NCBI GenBank assembly: GCA_900239685.1
Contig: OENT01000737.1
Coordinates: 1 to 64,000 of the forward strand
Direction of reading: 5' to 3'
From: Rotaria macrura
Taxonomy: Eukaryota; Rotifera; Eurotatoria; Philodinida; Philodinidae
Length of the DNA stretch: 64,000 nucleotides
Positions 36,833 to 53,531 of the stretch are shown piece after piece. The notes under the pieces were generated by a model. That model saw only the letters and a program-made list of their open reading frames with translations. It ran no database searches and was not told the DNA's origin. Numbering within the stretch: the first letter of the stretch is position 1; each line of letters begins with the position of its first letter. The translations under genes and the position numbers were made by a program.

Positions 36833-36839
36833 TATATAT
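36833..36839 (-). promoter_or_regulatory. Possible TATA box
   Basis: The minus strand reads GCATATATAGG about 50 nt upstream of the ATG at 36783, a spacing that suits a TATA box with a short 5-prime leader. This rests on sequence resemblance only. Confidence 0.4.
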
Positions 36840-37558
36840 GCGTAAGAAAAAAGAAGTTGTTGACTACTGCTGTTGCTGTCCTGCGTGTTGATAAATAGTA
36901 ATGATGATCATATCGTTGATGTCTGTCTAATGCAACATCCACCCGTGTATGTAGATTGATTGGCAATATAGAAAAGATATGCGTCTTCTATTATTTTCTA
37001 TGGACCTTTTTTCTTCTCTTTGTGCTTTGTATATTCCTATTTTGTTTGTAGCCCAGTATCTCCTTCTTTCCGTTGTTATACGTTTTAAGCGTCGACGTAT
37101 TAAAGACAATGTATTGTATGCGGTATATAAATAATTGAAGACTTCTAGTCAGTGTCAATCAACTACGACCATCAGAGAATAGTACCTTTTTTCTCTAATA
37201 AACAATAGAATAACTCCTATTGTTTTGTCGATCGACGATAAAAACTGGTGTGGAGACCAATTATATCTCCACTAGTTATCTGTCGGCTTATGGAAGAAGA
37301 ATATGGGAAAGATGAATAATGTTGTTATTCGATAAGTAACAAAGCTCATGCACTTCTTTCCCTGTTTTTCTCCTTCTCGCGGATCATGTACAACTATCAA
37401 TGTATTCTGTCTTCGCATCTGAGATAAAACAGAAGAAGAAGAAGAAAGAAAAACGCTGACAAACTGAGGAAGACCTTGGATAGCACCCAGAAAAAGAAAA
37501 GAACAGAACCCTGTGGTTTCTTTTTCTTCTTCTCCATAATGAGAATATATGCCAAATA

Positions 37559-37593
37559 CCAACAACAACAACAACAACGACGACGACGACGAC
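37559..37593. repeat. Trinucleotide microsatellite (AAC/GAC)
   Basis: About six AAC units are followed by about five GAC units on the plus strand. Confidence 0.8.
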
Positions 37594-38459
37594 AAGACCG
37601 ATTTCTATTTGCCATCCTGATATCCATCATCACTAGACAGACGGTCTAGATATAATATCTGCAAACCGCATGCAAAAAAGCAGGCACAATCACATGATAA
37701 TAGATGGATACAACAATTAGCGTTTGCTTTTTATAAATAGACTAATGTGCACATAGTTGATTTAGGTTCGCAAATCGACAAAAAACAGTTAATAGTTATT
37801 GATGAAAATGAAAATTGAGATAAGTGCATAGAACGATAGCCTGAAGTCTAATATTTTATTACCAACAACATGATATTTTATTTGACATCTTGATTGTTAT
37901 TATTTTGTTTGTTGCGATATTCATCTGGACGTGCTTGAAATATAGACATTCTTCGTGTGTTCGAGAAAACGAAAGAACTTCTTATTCATTTTTAATTCTC
38001 TAGGCGATTTTCATTCTAAATACTTCATATTATTATCTTTGCCAGAAACATGTCAACAAAGATACAGGCGTAGGACAGAGTGTCCAATCTAAATTGACGT
38101 TTGTTACTACAGAATAACAGAGTAGGTTTATAATTAGAAAGTTCTTCAAACCACAATACATCATTTTATATCCTGATATAGGTCTCGTGATGAATTTTAA
38201 GTTATGAATTGAACGACTTCTGAAAACAGGATGCTATAAAGATTTTCAATCTTAGTGTATCATAAAACTTATATTTACAGTTTGGATCAGTCTTCAAGAT
38301 TTCATACAATTCAAATTTATCTATCTCATCATAAGAATCAATTTCCAGCTTTGAAAACTTCTATTAAATTAGTTTTCTAAAAATGTTCAGCTTGATTAAA
38401 CAGTTAAATCAATATTTAGATATAGAAGTTATTATCTATGAACTACTTTTATTAGAATA

Positions 38460-39372
38460 CCCTAGGCGAACTTTTTTTTTCCTGCACTTGCCAAGAACAG
38501 ACCTCAAGATGTGTCCATATCACATGACTTTCTTTCCATAGACAAGAACTTGAATGCTTACATGAGTTGTGTCAAAGTTCGAAGCAACTCATGCACTGAA
38601 CTCATGCAAAGTATACGAATGAACATAGTAGAAGCGATCAGCTAGGATACAATAGTAAAGACTTATGCACAATAATAAACAATGCCCGTTGTCTTTGAGG
38701 ATATCTAAATCTACTTTTCATATACTTTCTCCTTTTGGGTTGCCTACTATAGTCTTTTTATTTACATTGTAAAATTTTATTCTAAGTGTAATGATTCTGA
38801 ATATAAAAGTAAAGAAAAAAACGAAAAGTACTTATAAGAAAAAACTACCAAAATTTTCACAAGCTACTAAAATCTTCCAGAGACCAGTCCCAGCTATTCA
38901 ATCATTACGCATCGTTACATTTGTTTTTGTTTTCTGAACAAGGACCCTTTGTGCATTATTCAATATNCCGAATCAATTCTTACTCGTAAATTCCTTTGTT
39001 GGCAATACTTTGTCAGAGTTGTTCACATAGAATCAGTCACACTATTCATCTTTTCATTTGTGTTTGCTTATATGCACTCTGCATGTTAAATAGTTGACGA
39101 CTATTGACATCTACACGGAATGAATGATAAATATTCACAAAAAAACCTTTAGTATTGAAGCGAATAAAACATGCTTAAACAAAGAAACATAAACACTTGA
39201 CCAAGAGCTCAAGCGCGTGGGTAAGAACGTTCAGCGATAGAACAAGTAGTTCAAGCACTTGAGCTTTAAAAATGGCATAAAGTCTTGCCTCAAGATGTGT
39301 CCATATCACATGACTTTCTTGATCAAGATACTCAAGTAATTCAAGACCATGGAAAAAAAAGTTTAACTAGGG
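38460..39372. mobile_element. Element with CCCTAG...AACTTTTTTTT inverted ends (913 bp)
   Basis: The left end CCCTAGGCGAACTTTTTTTT (from 38460) and the right end AAAAAAAAGTTTAACTAGGG (to 39372) are inverted copies with three changes. ATA lies directly outside both ends, a possible 3-bp target duplication. A 33-bp sequence occurs twice in direct orientation inside (38502-38534 and 39288-39320, starting CCTCAAGATGTG). The interior is full of CTCAAG/CTTGAG words. There is no ORF of interest; one N lies at 38967. Confidence 0.65.
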
Positions 39373-39724
39373 ATAGAATTTGAAAAGAAAAATCTGTTTT
39401 TATCATATAAAAATAAGTAAAAATACGAGTCGACGAAATTACATCGTAAAGTCAATCATTGAGGACATCAAGTGCAATAGTATAAAATAATAAACAAAAC
39501 AACATTTACAACTAACGCCATCTATTAGTACTTTTCAAGACTCGGAATAGATTTGATTAAAAAGAAAAAAAACCAACTTCTCATTTCATGTTCGCACCGG
39601 ATCTTTTCTTATTTCACACGAATCCATAAAACTATATATTATATGAATAGATTAAATCACTGTTGTAAATATATTTTTAAAACAGAAAAAGGACAATACA
39701 CAAAACAATATGATATACTGAAAA
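39373..39724. other. Downstream region of katanin, no gene
   Basis: AT-rich spacer; nothing recognised. Confidence 0.4.
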
Positions 39725-44505
<4,781 letters not shown>

Positions 44506-45302
44506 TTGAAATAATCAAATTCGTTAATATTATTACTAATGCACGTCTTTGTTTCGGAATAAGCATCGGTTGTCAAGATCAACTGAGAATGGTTGCTAGA
44601 AAATAGTAACCAATAAAGATGTCATCCGATATACATATGTAAGGACATCTGGAGTACAAAGTATAGTTTATTATTTAAATTTATGATAAGTATTGTCTTG
44701 CGAGACAATTCTACGTATCAGAATTTCGATTATAGATTAATTTCGAGAAAAAGAATCTTTTCAAATGTTTGCAGCCAAATATGAACTTTAAAAATTACAA
44801 TACTATACCATGAATCGCACATTTAGAACAGACACAAATCTGACAGATTTATCATCTCAAATGGATTTTTTCTAAAAACTTCTAGACTTTCTATCGTAGA
44901 AAGAAAATTTTTCAATAAAAATTCATAACCCTTTCAGTCATTGAGAAGATTGATTTAAGAGCAGTGTTCAATAGTATAGAGGGATCTCGTAATTATATGA
45001 ACTATCTATACATTGATAACGAGGGCATCTAAACAGCTTCTGTAGGGATTAATTCGTTGTTATGATATGATCAACAGAAAAACAAGTTGAATTCGAATGT
45101 TTTCTTTTCTTTTAATCGTTTGTTGTCATAAATCATGTCTTACAATAATATTTACAAAACAAAATAAATCGAAATCTATTATTTAAACATAATAACCTTG
45201 AACTTCTATTTGTTTTCTTTACTTCCGGTTTATCACATTTGTATATCTGACATATAAATAAGATCAAAATTCTTTATTTTGCATTGATCAAATATTATCA
45301 GG
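44506..45302. other. Divergent intergenic region between katanin and CDO1
   Basis: About 800 bp that must hold the promoters of both genes. A TATAAATA lies at 45253-45260 on the CDO1 side. No shared motif is evident. Confidence 0.5.
45253..45260 (+). promoter_or_regulatory. Possible TATA box of CDO1
   Basis: TATAAATA lies about 50 nt before the first in-frame ATG (45303) and about 110 nt before the preferred ATG (45363). ATCAG at 45301 directly before the first ATG could instead be a spliced-leader acceptor. The two readings are alternatives. Confidence 0.4.
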
Positions 45303-45362
45303 ATGAAACGGTGTGTATATAAAGTCCAAATCTTGATCTTATTCAACTCAAAAATATTAACA

Positions 45363-46004
45363 ATGACAGAAACATTAAATATATCGAATGATATTCAACT
45401 TATTTATAAGAAATCTTTCAATTCTACATCATGCTTATCAATTCAACCGAAAAATCTAAATGAATTAATTGAATTACTTTATCAAGCATTTTCTACAGAT
45501 GAAATTGATATTGAATATCTTTATACGATAATGAATAATTATAAAGGTTCAATAACAGAATGGACACCGTACATTAAATTTCAACCAAATCGTTATACAA
45601 GAAATTTAGTCGATGGTGGTAATGGAAAATTCAATTTAATGATATTATGCTGGGCAGAAAGTCAAGGTTCGTCTATACATAATCATACGGATTCACATTG
45701 TTTTCTCAAATGTTTACAAGGAAAATTAATTGAAACACGATATACTTGGCCGATTAATGAAAAAGAAGAACCAATGCATATTATAGATCGTAATGAACTA
45801 AACGAAGGACAAGTTGCTTATATCAATGATTCCATTGGTTTACATCGTATTGAAAATCCAAGTCATACGGAACCAGCTGTTACATTACATCTTTACATAC
45901 CACCTTATGATCATTGTAATGTATTTGATGAACGTACGAGTCTTATGAATGAAGCAAACATGTCATTTTATTCCATTCATGGACAATTAACGAAAGCTGA
46001 ATGA
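45363..46004 (+). CDS. CDO1: Cysteine dioxygenase type 1 (213 aa, single exon)
   Basis: This non-haem iron enzyme oxidises L-cysteine to cysteine sulfinate in the cytosol, the first step towards taurine and sulfate. Numbering from the ATG at 45363, the cupin-fold iron ligands are His106 and His108 (SSIHNHTDSH) and His161 (GLHRIEN). Cys113 and Tyr178 (LHLYIPP) correspond to the Cys-Tyr crosslink pair of animal CDO. YTRNLVDGGNGKFNLMILCW is nearly identical to the vertebrate block. Animal CDO is about 200 aa. An in-frame ATG at 45303 would add 20 residues; I prefer the second because the extra residues have no counterpart in the family, but the AG at 45301 leaves the longer form possible. AATAAA signals follow at about 46044 and 46059. 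The gene appears intact and has no intron. Confidence 0.95.
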   Translation: MTETLNISNDIQLIYKKSFNSTSCLSIQPKNLNELIELLYQAFSTDEIDIEYLYTIMNNYKGSITEWTPYIKFQPNRYTRNLVDGGNGKFNLMILCWAESQGSSIHNHTDSHCFLKCLQGKLIETRYTWPINEKEEPMHIIDRNELNEGQVAYINDSIGLHRIENPSHTEPAVTLHLYIPPYDHCNVFDERTSLMNEANMSFYSIHGQLTKAE

Positions 46005-46704
46005 TTGTTTGTCTGTTTGCTTGAATTTTATATTTATTAGTTCAATAAACATTCTTCAATAAAATGCTTTTATTAAGAAATATTTTTAAAAAATTCACTA
46101 TTTAAATTGAAATATAATTTTTGTTTTCATAATATGCTCGACTTTTCTTGATTAAAACAACGAAATTATAATGAAAAGGTAACCCACCGTGGATTTTGAT
46201 CAAGATTCCAAACAAATACAGATTAATCCACGTTTGATATTTTACCGTTCGAACAATAAGCTCCGCTCTGTTCAAAGAAGGGGGAAGCTCTTACTATTTT
46301 AGGCTTTTTTGTAATGCAATTTCCGACAATATAAAAACTTTCTAATGTATTTAAGAGTTCAGTTCGAACAAATATGACTACTTACTGTACAGTCATGTTC
46401 TTTTTTCTCCAAAAATCGAATTGTATGAGACTTTCTGTAGTACCGACGAAATCCAGATCATTGGTGTGAAAGTCCCATCGACTCTGATAGAATCCAATAT
46501 AGGACTCTGACCGATCTTTGATGTTCACATCAAATATTGAAAGTAGGTTTTTTTTTCGAGGATCAAGATTCATTTAGTGGTTTTCATCTGAGATGGTTCA
46601 ATATTTCGTTCCAGGTACAGGCGATGTTAGAATTCAGTTGATATTGAGATAGCTTTTTGTTTAAAGAAATTAATGGAGATGTGGAAATATTTAATAGTTA
46701 AAGA
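46005..46704. other. Downstream of CDO1, no gene
   Basis: It holds the CDO1 polyadenylation signals and then AT-rich DNA. The short ORF at 46382-46573 is not supported. Confidence 0.45.
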
Positions 46705-47226
46705 AAATAAATGTGAAAACTTCGGACTTATGTCCGAGAGTTATGTGTACTTCAAAAAGTGAATGAGACAAATCAGTCATTCTAGAATGTGTGCACGGAT
46801 GAAGTATCTTGGNAATTTTGTTTCGGGATGCAGTTTTTGTTTATTTCGAGACCCTTTTTTGGCGATGTTCTTTTAGAAAGCTCGATTTGGTTCAAAACTA
46901 ATATCAGATTCGGAATCAGCGTTAAAAATTGAGTCACTTTACATAAGTTTTGGATTATTCTGAGAAAAAAGTTTTTTTTGAAAAAATCCCTGTCCCAACC
47001 TCACGGATTGCTTGGTGAAAAATGACAATTTTTTCGATAACTCAGCCATTTCTTGCCGGATTCTTCTCATCTTCGAACTCGACCGAGATATTCATCAGAC
47101 AATTATGTGCACAAAATTTCAGCTCAATCGAGTGTATTTGTAAAGAGTTATCTTGTTAACGGCCGGCCTGCCGGCCGGACACACTGACCGATTCTAGAGT
47201 GTACTCACTTTTTGAGTACACAAAAA
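46705..47226 (-). repeat. 560-bp dispersed repeat, copy B (about 520 bp)
   Basis: It is the reverse complement of copy A at 27165-27726, collinear with small deletions, including roughly 30 bp missing near the middle-right. The ends pair as imperfect inverted repeats: ATGTGTACTTCAAAAAGTGA near 46743 and CTCACTTTTTGAGTACACA ending at 47221. The presence of copy B without the 75-bp arms shows that the repeat is an independent unit. One N lies at 46813. Confidence 0.75.
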
Positions 47227-49239
47227 GGAAATACATAGTAATTCGAGCATACGAAAAGAAATGAGAACTATTGGTTAAAATCTACAGGCGAGAGAGGAAT
47301 TTAAAATTTTATATCCGGCATAATTGAGACTGGTGTTCGTGCTGAATCTCGAATAATCAAATGATTTTAAAATCATTCGAAGTCATAATGGGTTGTCGGG
47401 AATGCGAGCCAAGAATGAGTTTCCGTTCTTTGAAGCATAGACACCAATACCAGTCAGTACTTACTCTCATCCAGAAATCAAAGTCTGTAATTGATTCTTT
47501 AGACTGGTATTCAGTTCCTGATTCTTGACACTCCACAATGACTGGAAATAAATTCGAAGCAACATATATGCATAGTAGTGTTTGAAAACCGAGAAACTTC
47601 TGAAAATTGATTTTTAAATGGGTTCCGCGGTTTATCTGAAGCAGAATCAGCACGAACGTTGACACCCTTGGTTACAATATATGATTGAACACTGTTGAAA
47701 TCACTGAATTTATTCATCAGATAGAGTACAGTCATAAATCAAGGTTGTGATGCGAAGTAATATAAAACATCTTTACGGGTACATATGTCAGGGCACTATC
47801 ACAATGATATTTGATGTCCTGAGTAGTATCTGATGATATACGGCTTCTCATTATGTGAGGAGTTGTTTTAAAGAATTATTTATCAAATATTCTTGATTGA
47901 AAATCTGTCCTCTTTTATCACACTCATCGGTTAGTGTTGTTAAGAAAACACGAAAAGTATCATCTTGAAGCTAACTTATTCCTGAAATGTAGAACTTATC
48001 ATTCGGTTCTAGCGGTACATTTCCTCAATCGATCATATTCAATAGAGTTCGATCAATGAAATAGTTTCGTATCGTTCTATTGACTGCTTTAACCAAAATG
48101 ATGAGCTTTGAAACAAATAGATTCTTCACTATCAAGCACAATGAACACTGTCGAATATTCGTTGAAAAAAAACTTTGGTTATCTCGTCCCGACATAATCA
48201 GACCACATTACTTTTTGCTATAATCTTTATGCTTACTTAGAAAAGCAGAAGTGCTAGATGATGCTGTTTCCTAACATAATTCGTAATCAGTTGTACTCAA
48301 ACACTATACCGAGATACTGACAGCTAAATTTGTTGTAAGCCCTATAAATTCTCGAGAGTCATAGTATATAATTTACCTCTCAATGAAGTCCCAACCATGC
48401 CTGAAGATATAATGAAAACATTACACCTGAGAAAAGACATGTAGTCTCAATTTCTTGAAAATCTTGTCAAGACAAATCACATTCAACTACTCTATTCAGC
48501 ATTATTACTAACATAGAAAATTTTTGTCTGTTTATGCTCATACATTTCAATCTTAATTAAAATTTCAATAATTTGCAAGTTTTCCTCTATCGCACATACA
48601 AAGTAAGAAAAAACTATAGGATCAGAATTCTATGGCGCTAGTTGAGGAAGTTTAACAAGTCTGAAGCGACATCTCTGCTTACTTTAATCATAGATGCATT
48701 GACATATTATTATCATAGATCCGTTCCGTTTCTACATTTGCTATTGAAAAATGAAGTCTCCAATTGTGTATAATGTACAAAATCAGAAAATTATAACGAG
48801 AGTCTTGAGAAAGAATAATGAATGAGAACCAGTTATTCAAAATATTATTGGGTCCAAAACACTTCAAAATACGATCTTTGATATACAAAAACAAACAATT
48901 GTGAGCACTTTGAATCTGTTTGAGATTTCATTGACAAGATTTGTCAAGTGAATAATTTTTCCAAATTATGTTTTACTGATTTCGCTTTTTATTTACGATC
49001 ATAATCAATGAATACATTTCTATAAATACATTTTAATATTCTATTTTACAATGTCTAATGAATGTTTTTCTCTTCAGTCATCAATAATCGTTGACTTACC
49101 GAAAAACAAATGTCATTTCTTTACGTTCACGAAAAAAAAAATAATAATAATCTATACAGAAAAAAAAACATAGATCACAAGAAAGATTAATACACAAGAG
49201 ATTCTCTTAATCGAAAGGAAAAATGAAGAAAACAAAATT
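47227..49239. other. Intergenic, no gene seen
   Basis: About 2 kb of AT-rich DNA. Two overlapping minus-strand ORFs (47357-47735) look like chance frames. The RBBP5 3-prime end lies at the right edge. Confidence 0.45.
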
Positions 49240-52200
49240 TTAATGTGGTACAAAATCTACATCATTATCTGTTGATGATCTATGTTGACCAGTCGTTGTT
49301 CTCCGTCCTTCGAGACGTGCTGAACGTCCTCGTTGTCCTCTGCTTTCTACTGTCTGTGTTACTATTGTTGAACTACCATTTGTCGGCATGTATCGTTTCG
49401 TATTGCTTGTAACTGTAGCTACAGCTGCATCGATTGACTTCGGTAATAAAATATTCTGTTGATCACTTTCATTGTGTTGACCTTTACGTCGATGTCTACC
49501 ATCTTTTTTCGTTTCTTGATTGTTAATTGCTATGTTTCCTATTGATCGTGTCTGTTTAGTACCACCATAATACGGATGAATATCATGAACAGGCGGTGTT
49601 TGTAATTGTATTTCGAATGTTCGATCACTTTCAATTGAATGTTGTGTAATTAGTTGATTTTTTGTTGTTGTCTCATTTTCTGGATCTTCAATGTCAGGTG
49701 CTGATGGCAAATAGACAAGTTGATCATTAATATCATCATCATCACTTGATACTAATGCTTCGATACGTTGTTCTGTCACAACATCTATTTCGATATCGTC
49801 ATTATTTGATTTTTTCATATTTCCATGCATATCAGTACGTTGTCGTTTATTAGGTGAATTTGTACTATCGGAACCATCTAAACTACGATCTTCATCTTTA
49901 ACATCGAATTCCGATTCACGTTCATGATATTCAACATTTTCTTCGAGTTCACGAAAATCTGGTGCAAATGCCGACCAATTTTCAACTTGTGAATGTGACC
50001 ATATAGATACAACACCACTTGATATACTTGCTATGATTGGACGTACGGGATGCCAACATACATCGGCTAGTGCTTCACCTTTTGTACCATGTAAAATTTT
50101 AACTAGATTACCCGATATTGTTTCCCATATATATAATGAATGTTGCCGAGATGATGCACCACATATATATTCACCATCGCCTGACCAACAACATTTTCGC
50201 CATAAGGATTTATTAACTAAATCTTGTAGTTTTTGTTTCGGTTCAAGATCACGAACAATACCACATGTTAACATTTCATTAAAATTGTAAATTCGAACTA
50301 TACGATCACTCGTATTAATCAAACAATATTGACCTAAGAAAATACAATTCATAATCATAGACAACTTTCGAAATTCGAATTTTCGTAGAAATTACTAACA
50401 AGTTCAAAGAATCTTTTTTTTTCTAATAATGCATTGACTAATCGATGCACCATAAGATTTGAATCATAGTCTTCAGTATGAATTATTTTATTTCATAACT
50501 TACGAGCAATATTGAAACTCCGTGAGATGATCAAAACGTCGTCTCCTCCTGTCAATCTTCTTTATCTTTTTCGAGAATATTCACAAACCTGTTCCGTATA
50601 CACCTCGATGTGATGTGCACAGATGGATTGATCTGATCCTGTTCCAAGAAGCTCGACATAATACTTTATTTTTTTTTTAAATTATTGATTTCATAAAGTT
50701 TAATCGAAGGCATGTAATTTAACTATATTACAACTGAAACGGATAAGGCTCCTCTTCTACTGGAGTTTTGCGATGTGTCCTGCAGAGACTTGTCTATTCT
50801 AATAATAATGATTGTAAAGATTACGAGGACCTATGAAGAACAATCAGTACATTATAAAACTTGACTTGTAGAAAAGTAAATCATCCATAGTTCATCGAAT
50901 TTCATTTTCTTTTTCTCAGGCATGCCATGCTATGACGATTAAAGTTCTAAGTCTTGAGTTTTCAATTTTTCATCCAGGAATAGGTTATAAAATGAATAAA
51001 TAAAATTCTACTTTATCATCCTTTCCACAAAAAAAAGTTGCCTATGCACTTCTTTCGTAGTCAAACAAGTTTTGTGACATTTTAGAATGGCAAAAAATAG
51101 AATGATCCAATTTGACAGCTCATAGTTGTGTTTATATTGGGTAATTTTTACTTCAATTTGAATCACAGCTACACGTTACCAACAGGCTTATTCCCAAACT
51201 CATAAGTATATGAATTGATGAATCCAGATACTATCAATGGAAAACGAACTTCCTAATTATGTTGAATACAAGTGATAAGGAAAAATTCAATGAGAGAGTT
51301 CAAGACTTGGCATATGCATACACGATTGAATAATGCAAGGTATTGATGCTGCTGAAGTATTTGTCATAATCATAAATGATAAAATTCTTGTTTTTACGAT
51401 ACGAAAGAAAAATATTCTACGAGGATTTAATGGAACATTTAGAATTTCAACATATTAGGATATCGACAGAGATAAATCTTGAAAATATCAGGAAAATAGT
51501 GTGGTTACAACTCGTATCGATTTTGTAATCAGTAAAATATATACGTTCAAAGATTATATTCTTCTTTTACGATTCTTACCTCGACGTGGTATTTCAATAT
51601 GTCGTAAAACTGTATTCGCATTTGTACCAGTTGTAATTCGAAATGATGAAATTGTTTTTAAATCTGGAAATGTTTTGACAACAATTAATCCACGATTGTT
51701 ACCCAAAATAATATGTTGACCTTTTCTATCGAATGTTGATATGATATCATTGGGTTCATCATCAATCGTAACTATTGTATGTTTACCATTATTATCAATT
51801 AATACAGGTGGATGTTTCATAGGACATATAAGTAAATAAGATGAATTACGTGGATGAAATTGTACTTTAAGTATCGGCGATTGTATACATGATATACGTG
51901 TATGACAACGACCTGTTGCTGCATACCAAATACATACGGTACTATCAGTTGATGATGTCGCTATTAAATCAGATTTTTTCGACCATGATATAGAATAGAT
52001 CGGTGACCAATCGGCACATATTATTTTAGCTATACCACGTGTTAAAAAATCCCATATTACAAGACGACCATCAGAACAGCCAACAGCTAACATAGAACCT
52101 AATTTGTAAACAAGAAAGAAAAAATAGAGACAATTGTTTGATTTGTACGATAAATATGAAATAGTAATTACCGATTTTATTAAAAGCACAACAAACAGCC

Positions 52201-52277
52201 ATCGATGCACAATCGAGTGTGCCATCGAATTCTTCAGGATAATTTTGTTGAAATGTTGAAAGTAATTCAATATTCAT
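49240..52277 (-). CDS. RBBP5: RBBP5, WD40 subunit of MLL/SET1 (COMPASS) complexes (3 exons, 572 aa)
   Basis: RBBP5 is a nuclear core subunit, with WDR5, ASH2L and DPY30, that activates H3K4 methyltransferases. Exons in transcript order: 52172-52277, 51580-52098, 49240-50333; introns of 73 and 1246 nt, GT-AG. The protein starts MNIELLSTFQQNYPEEFDGT, almost the vertebrate N-terminus. WD40 repeats fill residues about 20-330 (AVGCSDGRLVIWDFLTRGIA, STDSTVCIWYAATG, ASISSGVVSIW). The diagnostic activation segment NWSAFAPDFRELEENVEY and ERESEFDVKDED follows. The acidic ASH2L/WDR5-binding region DDIEIDVVTEQRIEALVSSDDD and LVYLPSAPDIEDPENE is also present. The C-terminal tail is basic and Gln/Thr-rich and poorly conserved. 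Human RBBP5 has 538 aa. A GA microsatellite (about 52367-52380) lies in the 5-prime region. It appears fully functional. Confidence 0.96.
50334..51579 (-). other. Intron 2 of RBBP5 (1246 nt)
   Basis: GTAAGA at 51579 to TTCTTAG at 50334; it splits a glycine codon (G|GT). No gene or repeat is recognised in it. Confidence 0.75.
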
Positions 52278-52791
52278 TTTGACATCTAGAACAATAGATT
52301 TGCGTCCTAATTCATAATATATATATGGATAAGAAATCAAAGATAGAAAAGTATGAAAGTTACACAGAGAGAGAGAGAGAAACATATAAAATTCTTTATT
52401 GTTATTTCTACGATATGAATAATGGAAATAAAATTTTTCTTACTAGAATATGACTTATCATCCAATTGAATACAAACAACGAATTATTAAAAAGATCTAT
52501 TTAAGTATGAATGAATGAACGGCTTTTTTATTTTTAATCGAAGACTATATACCGACAAGTAGAGACAGACAGACAAACAATTTGAATATTCTATTTGATT
52601 TGCTTGTCGAACGAACCAATGAAATCATTTGTACTCATTATTCATACAGATGGCAGTTATGTTGATTGAAAAAGAAAAAAATTGTTTTTCTGATCAAGTC
52701 ATCATGCACATTACATAACACATATTTCTCATGTTTAGCAATTAGAAAAATAATCATTATGATGTCGAACGAAGAAAATTACGTTTACACG
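52278..52791. other. Divergent promoter region between RBBP5 and MsrB
   Basis: About 510 bp with a GAGAGA tract near 52367-52380 and repeats of the type AGACAGACAGACAAAC near 52564. In-frame upstream ATGs for MsrB lie at 52666, 52759 and 52762. Confidence 0.5.
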
Positions 52792-53460
52792 ATGACAAGG
52801 TTATTTCTTCATTTATATATAAACATATGTATATTATGTATGGCAATTTCTTTTCCATGTATTTTTTTTCGGAAAGATTCATCGGTAATAGAAGAAAGTC
52901 ATTGTAACTATTTTCAAAATAATATGCTTATAGCAAATGCATTTCTTTCAGATTGTAAATCATCATTCAACGATAACATGAATTTAAGTCATCTTTCACC
53001 TATGGCTTTAAAAGTCACTCAACATCATGGTACCGAACAAGCATTTTCTAGTCCATTACATAGTAACAAAAAAGTCGGGTTATATAATTGCATTGTATGT
53101 AATACACCCGTGTTTAGGTATGATGAAAAATTATATTAAATTCTATATATTTGTATGAATTTTAGTTCAGAACATAAATTCGATAGTGGCACAGGTTGGC
53201 CTAGTTTTTATTCGCCATATCATCCAGCTGCTATTGCTACAAAACAAGATTACAGTTTAATGTATCCTCGCACAGAAGTTCATTGTGCAAAGGTATGTCA
53301 AAAACATTGAGAAAAAAAAGCAAACAGTTTTGCATACACTCCGTTTTCCTTTTTCAATTAGTGCAATGCACATTTCGGTCATGTTTTTACTGATGGTCCT
53401 ATTCCAACCGGTCTTCGTTATTGTATCAATGGTGTTGCATTAAATTTTATCCCACAATAA
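52792..53460 (+). CDS. Methionine-R-sulfoxide reductase B, secretory type (3 exons, 183 aa)
   Basis: The enzyme reduces methionine-R-sulfoxide in proteins back to methionine. Exons: 52792-53117, 53166-53292, 53362-53460; introns of 48 and 69 nt. From the ATG at 52792, residues 1-26 ([20 protein letters not shown]...) form a signal peptide or signal anchor, so the enzyme probably enters the ER. Upstream in-frame ATGs (52666, 52759) would bury this segment. The SelR domain starts at [18 protein letters not shown]. Zinc cysteines are C100 and C103 (CIVC) and C149 and C152 ([12 protein letters not shown]). GTGWPSFY is the substrate block, and the catalytic Cys172 sits in RYCING, so this is a cysteine and not a selenocysteine form. 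The ER route resembles vertebrate MSRB3. It converges with the next gene, with 71 bp between stops. Confidence 0.93.
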
Positions 53461-53531
53461 TTCTATTTATCTATTTATTTTATTAAAAATAAATCAATGT
53501 CTCTGCATTTTTCTCTCTCATTGTTTTATTA

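Larger units (their letters stand above)
36784..38459. other. Upstream region of the VGWxYRYR gene, no further gene
   Basis: It includes a possible TATA box (36833-36839) and a trinucleotide tract, AAC then GAC units, at about 37559-37593 that creates long low-complexity ORFs on the minus strand. Nothing else is recognised. Confidence 0.5.

Noticed and set aside
37272..37633. Two overlapping Ser/Leu/Arg-rich minus-strand ORFs
   Set aside because: They are created by the AAC/GAC microsatellite and flanking AT-rich DNA.
47357..47735. Two overlapping ORFs of 102 and 74 codons
   Set aside because: No motif in either frame; overlapping frames in AT-rich DNA are expected by chance.
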